A stretch of 64,000 bases of DNA from Limiplasma sp036645955 (GTDB lineage Bacteria > Bacillota > Clostridia > Christensenellales > Aristaeellaceae). Under the pieces are notes generated by a model that was not told where the DNA came from, did no database searches, and saw nothing but the letters and a program-made list of their open reading frames with translations. This document shows, piece by piece, positions 41,502-49,219 of the stretch. The translations under genes were made by a program, and so were the position numbers. Position 1 is the stretch's first letter; the number at the start of each line of letters is the position of its first letter. The stretch lies in contig JAVXND010000002.1 of the NCBI GenBank assembly GCA_036645955.1, positions 66,926-130,925 of the forward strand, given 5' to 3'.

Positions 41502-44144
41502 TTAGCTCCGTTTGCAACGGCTTTCGCCCGTCCAGCCAAAGGCTTTGAACAGCTCTACAATGACCAGCGGCGCAATGCTCAGCCCAGCAACCAACAGCCA
41601 TTGGGCACCTGTAAGCACAGCTACCTGGAACAGCCCTTGCAGGAAGGGTACAAACAGCACGCAGAATTGCAAAGTCAAACCGGCAAAGAGCGCGGGGAAC
41701 ATCCACTTGTTGAGCTTTGAACGGGAGAAAGCAGAATGGATGTTACTGCGCAGGTTAAAGGAATGAATCAGCTGCGAGAACGATAGCACCGCAAAAGCCA
41801 TGGTGTGACCTGCTTCGGGGCTTACCGTATTGCCGGCAAGGAAGGCGCACAGCGCGAGCATGGCAACCATGATTCCTTGGTAGCATACGCGGAACAGCAG
41901 CGGCTTTGTGAAGATGGGGCTTTTGGGATCGCGTGGGGGATAGTCCATCACATCGGGCTCGGCGGGCTCCATGCCAAGCGCGAGCGCGGGCAAGGTATCG
42001 GTAATGAGGTTGACCCATAGAATGTGAATGGGCAACAGCGGCGTACCCCAGTTAAAGAGCGTGGCCAAGAAGATCACCAGAATTTCACCTAGGTTGGAGC
42101 TAAGCAAGAATTGAATGGCTTTGAGTATGTTGGCGTAGATGGTGCGCCCCTGTGCCACCGCTTCTACAATGGTGGCAAAGTTATCGTCCGTCAAAATCAT
42201 GGCGGCGGCTTCCTTGCTTACCTCTGTACCTGTGATGCCCATGGCAACGCCGATATCGGCACGCTTCAGGGCAGGCGCGTCGTTTACGCCGTCACCAGTC
42301 ATGGCAACGACATCGCCGTAGCTCTGCCATGCTTTGACAATTCGTACCTTGTGCTCGGGAGATACGCGGGCATAAACGGCAACGTTGCGAACCTCTTCGC
42401 GCAGGCGGTCATCATCCATGCGCTCAAGCTCCACACCAGTGAGCACGCGATCGCCCTTTTCCAAAATGCCCAGCTCTTTGGCAATGGCGCTAGCGGTTAC
42501 TTTGTGATCCCCTGTAATCATCACAGGCTTAATGCCGGCGCGTTTGCATTTTTCCACTGCAACACGGGCGGTGGGGCGCGGCGGATCAATCATGCCCACA
42601 AGGCCAATCAGTATGAGCTCGCTCTCGTAGCCTGTACGGTCGCCGCCCTTTGCAAGCTCGGGCACCGAACCCATGGCAAAGGCCAGCACACGCAGGGCTG
42701 ATACAGCCATTTCATTGGCAGAGTTTTGAAGCTTTTCCAAATCTGCTTCTGTAATGGGGCGAACCTTACCATCTTCCAATATGCGCGTGCAAAGCACAAG
42801 CACTTCATCTAACCCGCCCTTGGTGTAGGTAACGAGCTTGCCGTCAATGCTGTGAATGGTGGTCATGCGCTTGACTTCGCTGTCAAAGGGCAGTTCATCA
42901 AGGCGCGGGAATTGCTTTTGCAAATCTGTTTTGTGAAAGCCTTTGAGCTTAGCATAGTCCAGCAATGCGGTTTCAGTGGGATCGCCTGTAAAAATCTCCT
43001 CACCGTTTTCGTCTATGCTGGGTTGCCCATCGTTGCAAAGCGCAAGCGCGTGGGCAAATTCTGTGCCGAGCTGATCGTATTTGGCATCACCAACGGCAAA
43101 GGGGGCGGCGGTTGCCACCACGGTCATGCGGTTCATGGTGAGCGTGCCTGTTTTATCGGAGCAGATAACGGTTGCACTGCCGAGGGTTTCCACAGCGGGC
43201 AAACGGCGGATAATGGCGTTTTGCGCTATCATCTGCTGAACACCAATGGCGAGCACAATGGTCACAATGGCTAACAGCCCTTCTGGAATGGCGGCAACGG
43301 CCAAGCTAATGGCGGTCATGAACATTTCACCCGCGTCGTTTCCATACAGCACACCAACCAAAAATACCAATGCGCATACGCCGACGCACAAAATGGCCAG
43401 CTTCTTGCCAAGGTCTGCCATGCGGCGCTGAAGCGGCGTTTCAACGCCTTCTTCGTTGCTTAGCATGCCCGCAATTGCACCGATCTGCGTGTTCATGCCT
43501 GTTTCAACCACAATGCCTTCACCGCGGCCATAGGTAATCAAACTGCCAGAAAACACAAGGTTGTGGCGGTCGCCCAGCGGTAAATCCTCGCCTTCTTTAC
43601 CTTCAATGGCTTCGATTTGCTTGTTAACGGGCTCGCTTTCCCCTGTGAGTGCGCTCTCGTTTACCTGCAGGTTAGCAGAAAAGGAAACGCGCATATCTGC
43701 GGATACATAATCGCCCGCATCCAGCAGCACCACATCGCCCGGTACCAGCTCTGCACCAGGGATGGTAATGATTGCGCCATCACGACGTACCTTTGCGTGC
43801 GGGGACGACATTTTTTTCAGTGCCTCCAAGGATTTTTCTGCGCGATTTTCTTGAATAACGCCAAGCAACGCATTTAAAAGGACCACAAATAGGATGATGG
43901 CCGCATCAACCCATTCGCCCAGCAGCACACCAGAAATAAGTGCAGCTACGAGCAAAACGATGACCATTACATCCTTAAATTGTTCAAAATACATGCGCCA
44001 AAGGCTTTTCTTCTTGCCTTGCTTCAGTTCGTTTTTACCGTACTGCTCCATCCTTTTGGCCGCTTCCTGTGCGCTCAAGCCATTTTGCGTATCTGTGCCA
44101 AGCGCCGTAGCCGTTTCGCTTACGCTTTGCTTGAACCAATCCAT
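41502..44144 (-). CDS. Calcium-translocating P-type ATPase (SERCA/PMR1 type)
   Basis: The 880-residue pump has the P2A ATPase layout: N-terminal cation-ATPase region, actuator motif TGES (SALTGESEPVNK), TM4 with AIPEGLLAIVTIVLA, phosphorylation site CSDKTGTLTMNRM, nucleotide-binding KGGLDEV, hinge TGDGVNDAPALKRADIGVAMG and a C-terminal six-helix domain. It probably exports Ca2+; Mn2+ cannot be excluded. ATG 44144 is chosen because AAAGGA then lies 8 nt upstream; ATGs at 44150 and 44153 are nearly on top of that site. It is a single-gene unit. Confidence 0.93.
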   Translation of the reverse strand: MDWFKQSVSETATALGTDTQNGLSAQEAAKRMEQYGKNELKQGKKKSLWRMYFEQFKDVMVIVLLVAALISGVLLGEWVDAAIILFVVLLNALLGVIQENRAEKSLEALKKMSSPHAKVRRDGAIITIPGAELVPGDVVLLDAGDYVSADMRVSFSANLQVNESALTGESEPVNKQIEAIEGKEGEDLPLGDRHNLVFSGSLITYGRGEGIVVETGMNTQIGAIAGMLSNEEGVETPLQRRMADLGKKLAILCVGVCALVFLVGVLYGNDAGEMFMTAISLAVAAIPEGLLAIVTIVLAIGVQQMIAQNAIIRRLPAVETLGSATVICSDKTGTLTMNRMTVVATAAPFAVGDAKYDQLGTEFAHALALCNDGQPSIDENGEEIFTGDPTETALLDYAKLKGFHKTDLQKQFPRLDELPFDSEVKRMTTIHSIDGKLVTYTKGGLDEVLVLCTRILEDGKVRPITEADLEKLQNSANEMAVSALRVLAFAMGSVPELAKGGDRTGYESELILIGLVGMIDPPRPTARVAVEKCKRAGIKPVMITGDHKVTASAIAKELGILEKGDRVLTGVELERMDDDRLREEVRNVAVYARVSPEHKVRIVKAWQSYGDVVAMTGDGVNDAPALKRADIGVAMGITGTEVSKEAAAMILTDDNFATIVEAVAQGRTIYANILKAIQFLLSSNLGEILVIFLATLFNWGTPLLPIHILWVNLITDTLPALALGMEPAEPDVMDYPPRDPKSPIFTKPLLFRVCYQGIMVAMLALCAFLAGNTVSPEAGHTMAFAVLSFSQLIHSFNLRSNIHSAFSRSKLNKWMFPALFAGLTLQFCVLFVPFLQGLFQVAVLTGAQWLLVAGLSIAPLVIVELFKAFGWTGESRCKRS

Positions 44145-44210
44145 GTCCATCATCCTTTCGGTTTCCCAAATGTGTTGAGAATTGTTTCCACCGTGTAAAG
44201 ATAGCATAAA

Positions 44211-44239
44211 GAAACAGAAAGGGGAACCCTTTCTGTTTC
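44211..44239 (-). terminator. Terminator of the two-component/GerM operon
   Basis: A perfect 13-bp stem (GAAACAGAAAGGG and complement) with a 3-nt loop, followed on the minus strand by TTTATGC. It lies 80 bp beyond the last GerM gene. Confidence 0.7.
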
Positions 44240-44249
44240 AATCATACCC

Positions 44250-44268
44250 TATGTTTGGCTCAAACATA
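44250..44268. other. Palindrome of unknown role
   Basis: TATGTTTG-GCT-CAAACATA is a perfect 8-3-8 inverted repeat just before the terminator hairpin. It could be part of a tandem terminator or an operator. Confidence 0.35.
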
Positions 44269-44318
44269 CGATATGCAGTCTGAAATGCGAAGCGTGAAAA
44301 TTGCTTTTGACAGCTGAA

Positions 44319-45863
44319 TCATAGCATGGGATAAAAGAGCCCCCGCCAGTAAATTTCACCGGAAAAGCCATCAAATTGTTTGCCTGAAAGAAAGAAGCAA
44401 ACGCTTTTGATGCGCTCGTTACTGCAAAGCGTGTTTACCATGGCGTAGGTGAAAAGGCGTTCCGCTTGTGCGTCCATGCCCTTGCCAATGCTCGCAAAGG
44501 GCTGTGCAAAGTTGACGACCAAGGTATGCTCTGATAAGGCTATGCCCAACAGATCGGCATCCCGAATGGCATCCTTTGGCATAATGGGGGCTAGATTGGT
44601 AACGCTATCATAGCTTTGAGGGCCTTTGGCAAGCTCCACAAGCAATGTGCGGGGGTTTTGGCATTGGTAATAGGAAATGGGACGTTCGGTTTTGACAACG
44701 GTTTTTCCATGCGAATCGGCAAAATAGAGCGTGCATTGGTTATACAGAAGCGTTGCAAAATCGGCGCGCTTTTGAACATTTTCGGGAAAAATGACAGAGC
44801 TTTGAAAATCGGTGGTAAGAAGCAGTGTATCCACAGGTGCTTCGCCGATGGTGACATGGATTCCCGCAATGTTTGGAAAATAGGTGCATAGCGTATAGCA
44901 TAGTGAAGCCATGCTTTGGGCACGCGTAAGGCCATAGGTTTCAAGCATCGCATCCAGATTATAGGCAAAGTGAAGGGTTGCAATCTGCCCGCCCTGCTTT
45001 TCAAAGTCTACCAAGGCAGGCGGATCGCTAAGCAAGTCGCTTAGGAGCGGAAGCGCTGGGGAACCCAAGGCTTGCTGAGGGCCATCGCCAAGCTGGCGCA
45101 AAATGGTTGTGACCATATCGGGGAAAAGCTGGTTTTGAAAGGAACAAGCGCGTACCTCGCTTAACATGCCGGAAGTGCCGCTAATGGGAAAATAAAGTGT
45201 TACGTTAGAGGAAAATGGCTTTGCGGCGGCACTGTCCTCTGCGGTGGCACGTCTGGATACCAACTGATCATACAGCGCACCAATATCCTGCTCCACATTG
45301 CGGCTGAGCGTGCCCATGGGGAGCGTGCCCGCAACATCCAGCCCAACGGGGCGGTCTGCTACCAAAACATTCACATAGTGGATATCGGTAAGCTCTGTTA
45401 AGGTGTTGGTCATTGCCTGACAGGCTATGAAAAACTGCTTTCGATCCATTTGCAGTGCGGAGGCGGAAAGGTTAATGGTGGCAACGTTTCCGCTCACTTC
45501 TACGGGGTTAATGCCATATAGCGCAAGCTTGACCTGCCCCCCCAATGCAGATACAACCCCATCGCCCGGGTAAGCGAGCAAGGCGCGTGTGAGGCTTTCC
45601 GCATGGGGGCGCGTAGGTGCAAAAATAACGGTTGAAGGGATAGCCGTTAAATGAGCGCCATCGTGACGCGGCAGATAAAGGGTTGCATCTACAGTGTATT
45701 CAAGCGCGGCATCGCCTATGGGGGCAATCAAATCAACAGCGGCGGGCGGCAGGGTCAGGGTAGGCTTATCCTTGGCAATGGGTATGCCAGCGCTTGTGCA
45801 TGCACATAGCAAGGGAGCTATTAGACACAGCAGAAAGCAAAGCATGATTCGTTTTAGGCTCAT
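44319..45863 (-). CDS. Lipoprotein with GerM domains (second of two)
   Basis: The 514-residue lipoprotein has a lipobox (LLCAC) after a short signal peptide. Two GerM/sporulation-germination-like domains are likely, near residues 60-185 (LYLPRHDGAHL, ALLAYPGD, TINLSAS) and 380-500 (TLYFADSHGKTV, LLVELAKGP, LVVNFAQPF). GerM domains are surface modules found in both sporulation and vegetative lipoproteins. ATG 45863 has AAAGGAGG 9 nt upstream. It ends the leftward operon of a response regulator, histidine kinase and another GerM lipoprotein, so it may tune or report to that kinase. Confidence 0.83.
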   Translation of the reverse strand: MSLKRIMLCFLLCLIAPLLCACTSAGIPIAKDKPTLTLPPAAVDLIAPIGDAALEYTVDATLYLPRHDGAHLTAIPSTVIFAPTRPHAESLTRALLAYPGDGVVSALGGQVKLALYGINPVEVSGNVATINLSASALQMDRKQFFIACQAMTNTLTELTDIHYVNVLVADRPVGLDVAGTLPMGTLSRNVEQDIGALYDQLVSRRATAEDSAAAKPFSSNVTLYFPISGTSGMLSEVRACSFQNQLFPDMVTTILRQLGDGPQQALGSPALPLLSDLLSDPPALVDFEKQGGQIATLHFAYNLDAMLETYGLTRAQSMASLCYTLCTYFPNIAGIHVTIGEAPVDTLLLTTDFQSSVIFPENVQKRADFATLLYNQCTLYFADSHGKTVVKTERPISYYQCQNPRTLLVELAKGPQSYDSVTNLAPIMPKDAIRDADLLGIALSEHTLVVNFAQPFASIGKGMDAQAERLFTYAMVNTLCSNERIKSVCFFLSGKQFDGFSGEIYWRGLFYPML

Positions 45864-45883
45864 AGGCAAGCGCCTCCTTTCGG

Positions 45884-46867
45884 CTATTGGATGGACATCA
45901 GGGAAAGAAGCGAGTCGTAGGAAATTTTCCAGATGCCGTTATCCAGCATGAGATGGACGGGATAGGCGGTGATGGTACGGGTCACGCCATTTTGGTGCAG
46001 GGAAAGGCTTGCACAAACCACTGCGCGTGAGCCATCTTGTGAAATACTGCCGCCGGTACAGGTGAAATCCCCAATGGCGGGATAAGCCTCCGCCATGTGT
46101 AAAAAGGCTTCCATGGTTGGGCGGTGTACGCCGTTGCCAAATGGCGCAACATAGGCGTAAAGCGTTTCCAAGTCCATTTTCTGCCATGCATCCAAAATAC
46201 AAGCAGCCGTATTTTGCGGTGTAAGCAAAAGTGCTTCATTGCGGATGAGTGGATCGCTTAGCCCTGATAACTCGTTTAGAAAGTAGCTGTTATCCAGACG
46301 CAGGCTTTCTTTGGGGTTGTTATGGCCAATCATGATTTGTACACCCGTGTATGCAAAGCACTCCGTAACAGAGGCGACAATGCTTTGCATTTGAAGCTCG
46401 CGCAAAAGCGGCGCTTCCGTTGCCCAATCTGCCTGACCTTGCCAATCGGCAGGCAAATCCGCATTGCTGAGCAAGGTGTTGCTCAGGGTGACAAACAAGA
46501 CTTGATTTTTGGAAGTAACATTTTCAACTTGGATGTTCTCTGGAAAAAGCCTGCGCAATTCCATATGACCCGCGCTTGGCCCCTGCAAAAGGGCATTGAG
46601 CAAGGCAAGCTCGTTGCTTTCATCCCTTTTAACGGTGAGCGTGCGGCTTTCCTTGGCAAGCATGGGCTGATTAAGGTAGCGGAAATAAAGCGTAGCCACA
46701 AATTCATCGGTATTGGTATCGGAGGCAGAGGCGGCGTGCAAATCCATGGAAAGCCCCGGTACGGCTGTGGCTTCTGCCTTGATTAACGGATTGCTGTGCA
46801 TGGTACTGCATGCGCACAAGCTAAGCATGAGCACTGAAAGCAACAGGGTCAACTTGAGCCTTTTCAT
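45884..46867 (-). CDS. Lipoprotein with GerM domain (first of two)
   Basis: The 327-residue lipoprotein has a signal peptide ending in the lipobox LSLCAC. A GerM-like domain follows (about 55-175: ATLYFRYLNQPML, ALLQGPSAGHMELRRLFP, LFVTLSNTLL). The C-terminal part (about 210-327) looks like an NTF2/DUF4878-type domain (ACILDAWQKMDLETLYAYV, LMLDNGIWKISYDSLL). GAGGAGG precedes the ATG. It is between the kinase gene and the other GerM lipoprotein. In Bacillus the corresponding position after walRK is taken by the kinase regulators yycH and yycI, which are unrelated in sequence. Confidence 0.83.
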   Translation of the reverse strand: MKRLKLTLLLSVLMLSLCACSTMHSNPLIKAEATAVPGLSMDLHAASASDTNTDEFVATLYFRYLNQPMLAKESRTLTVKRDESNELALLNALLQGPSAGHMELRRLFPENIQVENVTSKNQVLFVTLSNTLLSNADLPADWQGQADWATEAPLLRELQMQSIVASVTECFAYTGVQIMIGHNNPKESLRLDNSYFLNELSGLSDPLIRNEALLLTPQNTAACILDAWQKMDLETLYAYVAPFGNGVHRPTMEAFLHMAEAYPAIGDFTCTGGSISQDGSRAVVCASLSLHQNGVTRTITAYPVHLMLDNGIWKISYDSLLSLMSIQ

Positions 46868-46904
46868 TGGCTACCTCCTCACATGCTTTTGGCATCCCAG
46901 CGGA

Positions 46905-48440
46905 TCATCCTTGATGAATGGGCAATTCAACCGTGAAGGTGGTGCCGTGGCCTTCCTCGCTGTCCACAGACACCGTGCCGCCATGCATCAGCACCATTTG
47001 ATGCACAATGCTTAACCCAAGGCCTGTACCGCCTGTATCGCGGCTGCGTGCCTTGTCCACACGATAAAAACGATCGAATATGTGAGATTGATCCTCCTTG
47101 GGTATACCAGGGCCGTTATCGGCGATGGTGAGAATGGCATCACGGCCAGAGCGGATGAGCCTGACGCGGATTTGGCCGCCATCCTGCGTATATTTCAGGG
47201 CGTTTTCCATGAGGTTGTAAACCACCTGCGTGAGCTTCGCACAGTCGGCATACATATCACAGCGGTCGTTTAATTGGAGCTTCATATCTTGCTTGCGCTT
47301 GGCGGCAACAAGGCCTAAACGGTGTGCCGTATCGGTTACCAGCTGTGCAAGGCTAAAGGTGGTGCGGTTTAAGCGCATGGTTTTGGAATCCATGCTGACC
47401 AAGGTGAGCAAATCGCTGATAATCAAATTTAAACGGTCGATTTCCTTGTTGATATCGGTTAAAAAATCGGTTCGGATTTCTTCGTCCATATCTGGCTGGT
47501 AGATAATGCTTTCAAGGAGTATTTTCATGGTGGACAGCGGCGTTTTTAGCTCGTGGCTGGCATTTGAAACAAATTGATTGCGGCTCTTGTCCAACATTTC
47601 GAGCTTTTCAGACATGGCATTGAAGGTTTCGGAAAGCTTGCGCATTTCACCGCTGCCGCGCTCTGGTACGCGTACAGAAAAATCACCGCGCCCCATGCGC
47701 TGAATGCTCCGAGTAAGGGAAAAAATGGGACGCGTAATCAAACGCGAAAAAACCAACGCAATGACCATCGCGGCGGCGGCGGCAATTAAAAAGTAAAACA
47801 CCATTTGATCCTGCAATGTGAAAATGCGGTGCATCATATCCTGAATGGGCGAGGAAAAGAGCAGCACCCCAATGAGCTTGCTGTTGCGAGTGAGTGCGGA
47901 GCTGCAATAGCCCACCCACTGTGAATTTTGATCATAGGGGCGAAGAAAGGAAAAGGTTTCGTAAGAGCCCGCCTCACCCTTTAGGCGATGAACGCCATAA
48001 TCCACGGTTTTACCCATGGTGAGTATGGAAGCCACTTCGGGCAGCTCCAAACGGGAGCCGTTGAGCTCGGAATAGCTGTCTGCCTGCACCTTGCCGCTTG
48101 GGTCAAGCACCATGAGCCTGCCGCCTAATTCGCCGCTGGCGGAAGAAAGGCGCTGGTTAAGCGCGCTCATTTCAGCAGACGAAAGAAGCGGGGCAAGCTC
48201 CACTGAGAGCTGCTCCGTAGCGGCACGATCCTGCTGCATGCGATCGTTGAACAAATAATCGCCTACCAGACCAATGAGAGAGGTGGCTACAGCATAGTAG
48301 CTCACCCCTACAATGAGCAGGAAGGCGAGTAGTATTTTCCAACGAATAGAGCTAAACGGATTCTTAATCCTTATCGGTGAAATAGTAGCCCACTCCCCAC
48401 TTGGTGAAGATAAACTCCGGCTGTGCGGGATTGCGCTCAA
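46905..48440 (-). CDS. Membrane sensor histidine kinase (WalK/PhoR-like)
   Basis: The kinase has TM1 (about 35-58), an extracytoplasmic sensor of about 150 residues, TM2 (about 213-235), HAMP (236-285), HisKA with the phospho-accepting His in NASHELKTPL (residue 296 from the long start) and a HATPase domain (NLMENALKYT, DNGPGIP, GTGLGLSI). The start is unclear: the region that should encode the N-terminus has no ATG or GTG. The only conventional start is TTG 48440, 77 bp inside the regulator gene and without a ribosome binding site. A non-standard ATT at 48368 would give the more usual N-terminus. Confidence 0.9.
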   Translation of the reverse strand: MSAIPHSRSLSSPSGEWATISPIRIKNPFSSIRWKILLAFLLIVGVSYYAVATSLIGLVGDYLFNDRMQQDRAATEQLSVELAPLLSSAEMSALNQRLSSASGELGGRLMVLDPSGKVQADSYSELNGSRLELPEVASILTMGKTVDYGVHRLKGEAGSYETFSFLRPYDQNSQWVGYCSSALTRNSKLIGVLLFSSPIQDMMHRIFTLQDQMVFYFLIAAAAAMVIALVFSRLITRPIFSLTRSIQRMGRGDFSVRVPERGSGEMRKLSETFNAMSEKLEMLDKSRNQFVSNASHELKTPLSTMKILLESIIYQPDMDEEIRTDFLTDINKEIDRLNLIISDLLTLVSMDSKTMRLNRTTFSLAQLVTDTAHRLGLVAAKRKQDMKLQLNDRCDMYADCAKLTQVVYNLMENALKYTQDGGQIRVRLIRSGRDAILTIADNGPGIPKEDQSHIFDRFYRVDKARSRDTGGTGLGLSIVHQMVLMHGGTVSVDSEEGHGTTFTVELPIHQG

Positions 48441-49056
48441 TTTTCTCGCGAAGTCGGCGAATGTGAACGTCTACTGTGCGTGCGTCACCTGTGTAATCGT
48501 ATTTCCATACGGTTTCCAAAAGTGATTCACGGCTGAATACCTTGCCGCGGTTGTTGATAAAAACCTGCAGCAGGTCAAATTCCTTTGCGGTGAGGCGAAC
48601 CTCTTTGCCCCCTAAGGATACAGAGCGGTTGATTGAGTTGATTTCCATATCATGAACGCGGATCACCTTGCGAGCCTCGCTTTGGGAACTGCCCGTAGCG
48701 CGGCGCATAATGGTTTTAATGCGTGCCTTGACCTCCAAAATGTTAAACGGCTTGGTCATGTAATCATCCGCGCCGTATTCAAGCCCCAGAATTTTGTCGA
48801 TCTGTTCACCCTTTGCCGTTAACATGATGATGGGCACATTGCTATGCTCACGAATGCGTTGACAAACAGTGATGCCGTCAACCTTTGGCAACATTACATC
48901 CAACAGGATAAAATCATAATGACCGATAAAAAACTTAGCAAGAGCCTCTTCACCATCAGCGGCGGAATCGGTTTCAAAACCTTCCTGCTCAAGCGTATAT
49001 TTCAAACCTTTTACGATCAACGGTTCATCGTCCACTAAAAGAATGCGCTTCGACAT
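48364..49056 (-). CDS. OmpR-family response regulator (WalR/PhoB-like)
   Basis: The 230-residue regulator has a receiver domain with D9/D10, phospho-acceptor D53 (FILLDVMLPKVDG), T and K (YMTKPF), and a C-terminal winged helix (RLTAKEFDLLQVFINN, TVDVHIRRLREKIE). Its recognition helix resembles WalR/PhoP. The kinase gene follows, and the two frames overlap or abut. The downstream GerM lipoproteins suggest a cell-envelope regulon. A promoter (49104-49132) and an upstream palindrome (49082-49101) precede it. Confidence 0.95.
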   Translation of the reverse strand: MSKRILLVDDEPLIVKGLKYTLEQEGFETDSAADGEEALAKFFIGHYDFILLDVMLPKVDGITVCQRIREHSNVPIIMLTAKGEQIDKILGLEYGADDYMTKPFNILEVKARIKTIMRRATGSSQSEARKVIRVHDMEINSINRSVSLGGKEVRLTAKEFDLLQVFINNRGKVFSRESLLETVWKYDYTGDARTVDVHIRRLREKIERNPAQPEFIFTKWGVGYYFTDKD

Positions 49057-49081
49057 CAGATTCTTCCTTTCTTGCGCAAGG

Positions 49082-49101
49082 TGTTCACATCAATGTAAAC
49101 A
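49082..49101. promoter_or_regulatory. Palindrome in the leader of the two-component operon
   Basis: TGTTCACAT-CA-ATGTAAACA is a 9-2-9 inverted repeat with one mismatch per arm, between the likely -10 and the start codon. Autoregulation by the encoded regulator is possible but unproven. Confidence 0.4.
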
Positions 49102-49103
49102 CA

Positions 49104-49132
49104 ATTATTTCATGCAATGGTTACATTGTAAA
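49104..49132 (-). promoter_or_regulatory. Promoter of the two-component operon
   Basis: Minus-strand TTTACA (49132-49127), 17 bp, AATAAT (49109-49104). Confidence 0.5.
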
Positions 49133-49219
49133 ACCAAATATGAAAAAAAGCAAGTCCTAATGAAACATAAATTTCACAATTCGAGCAGAATCATGACAAA
49201 AACGTTTGAAATGTAAATA

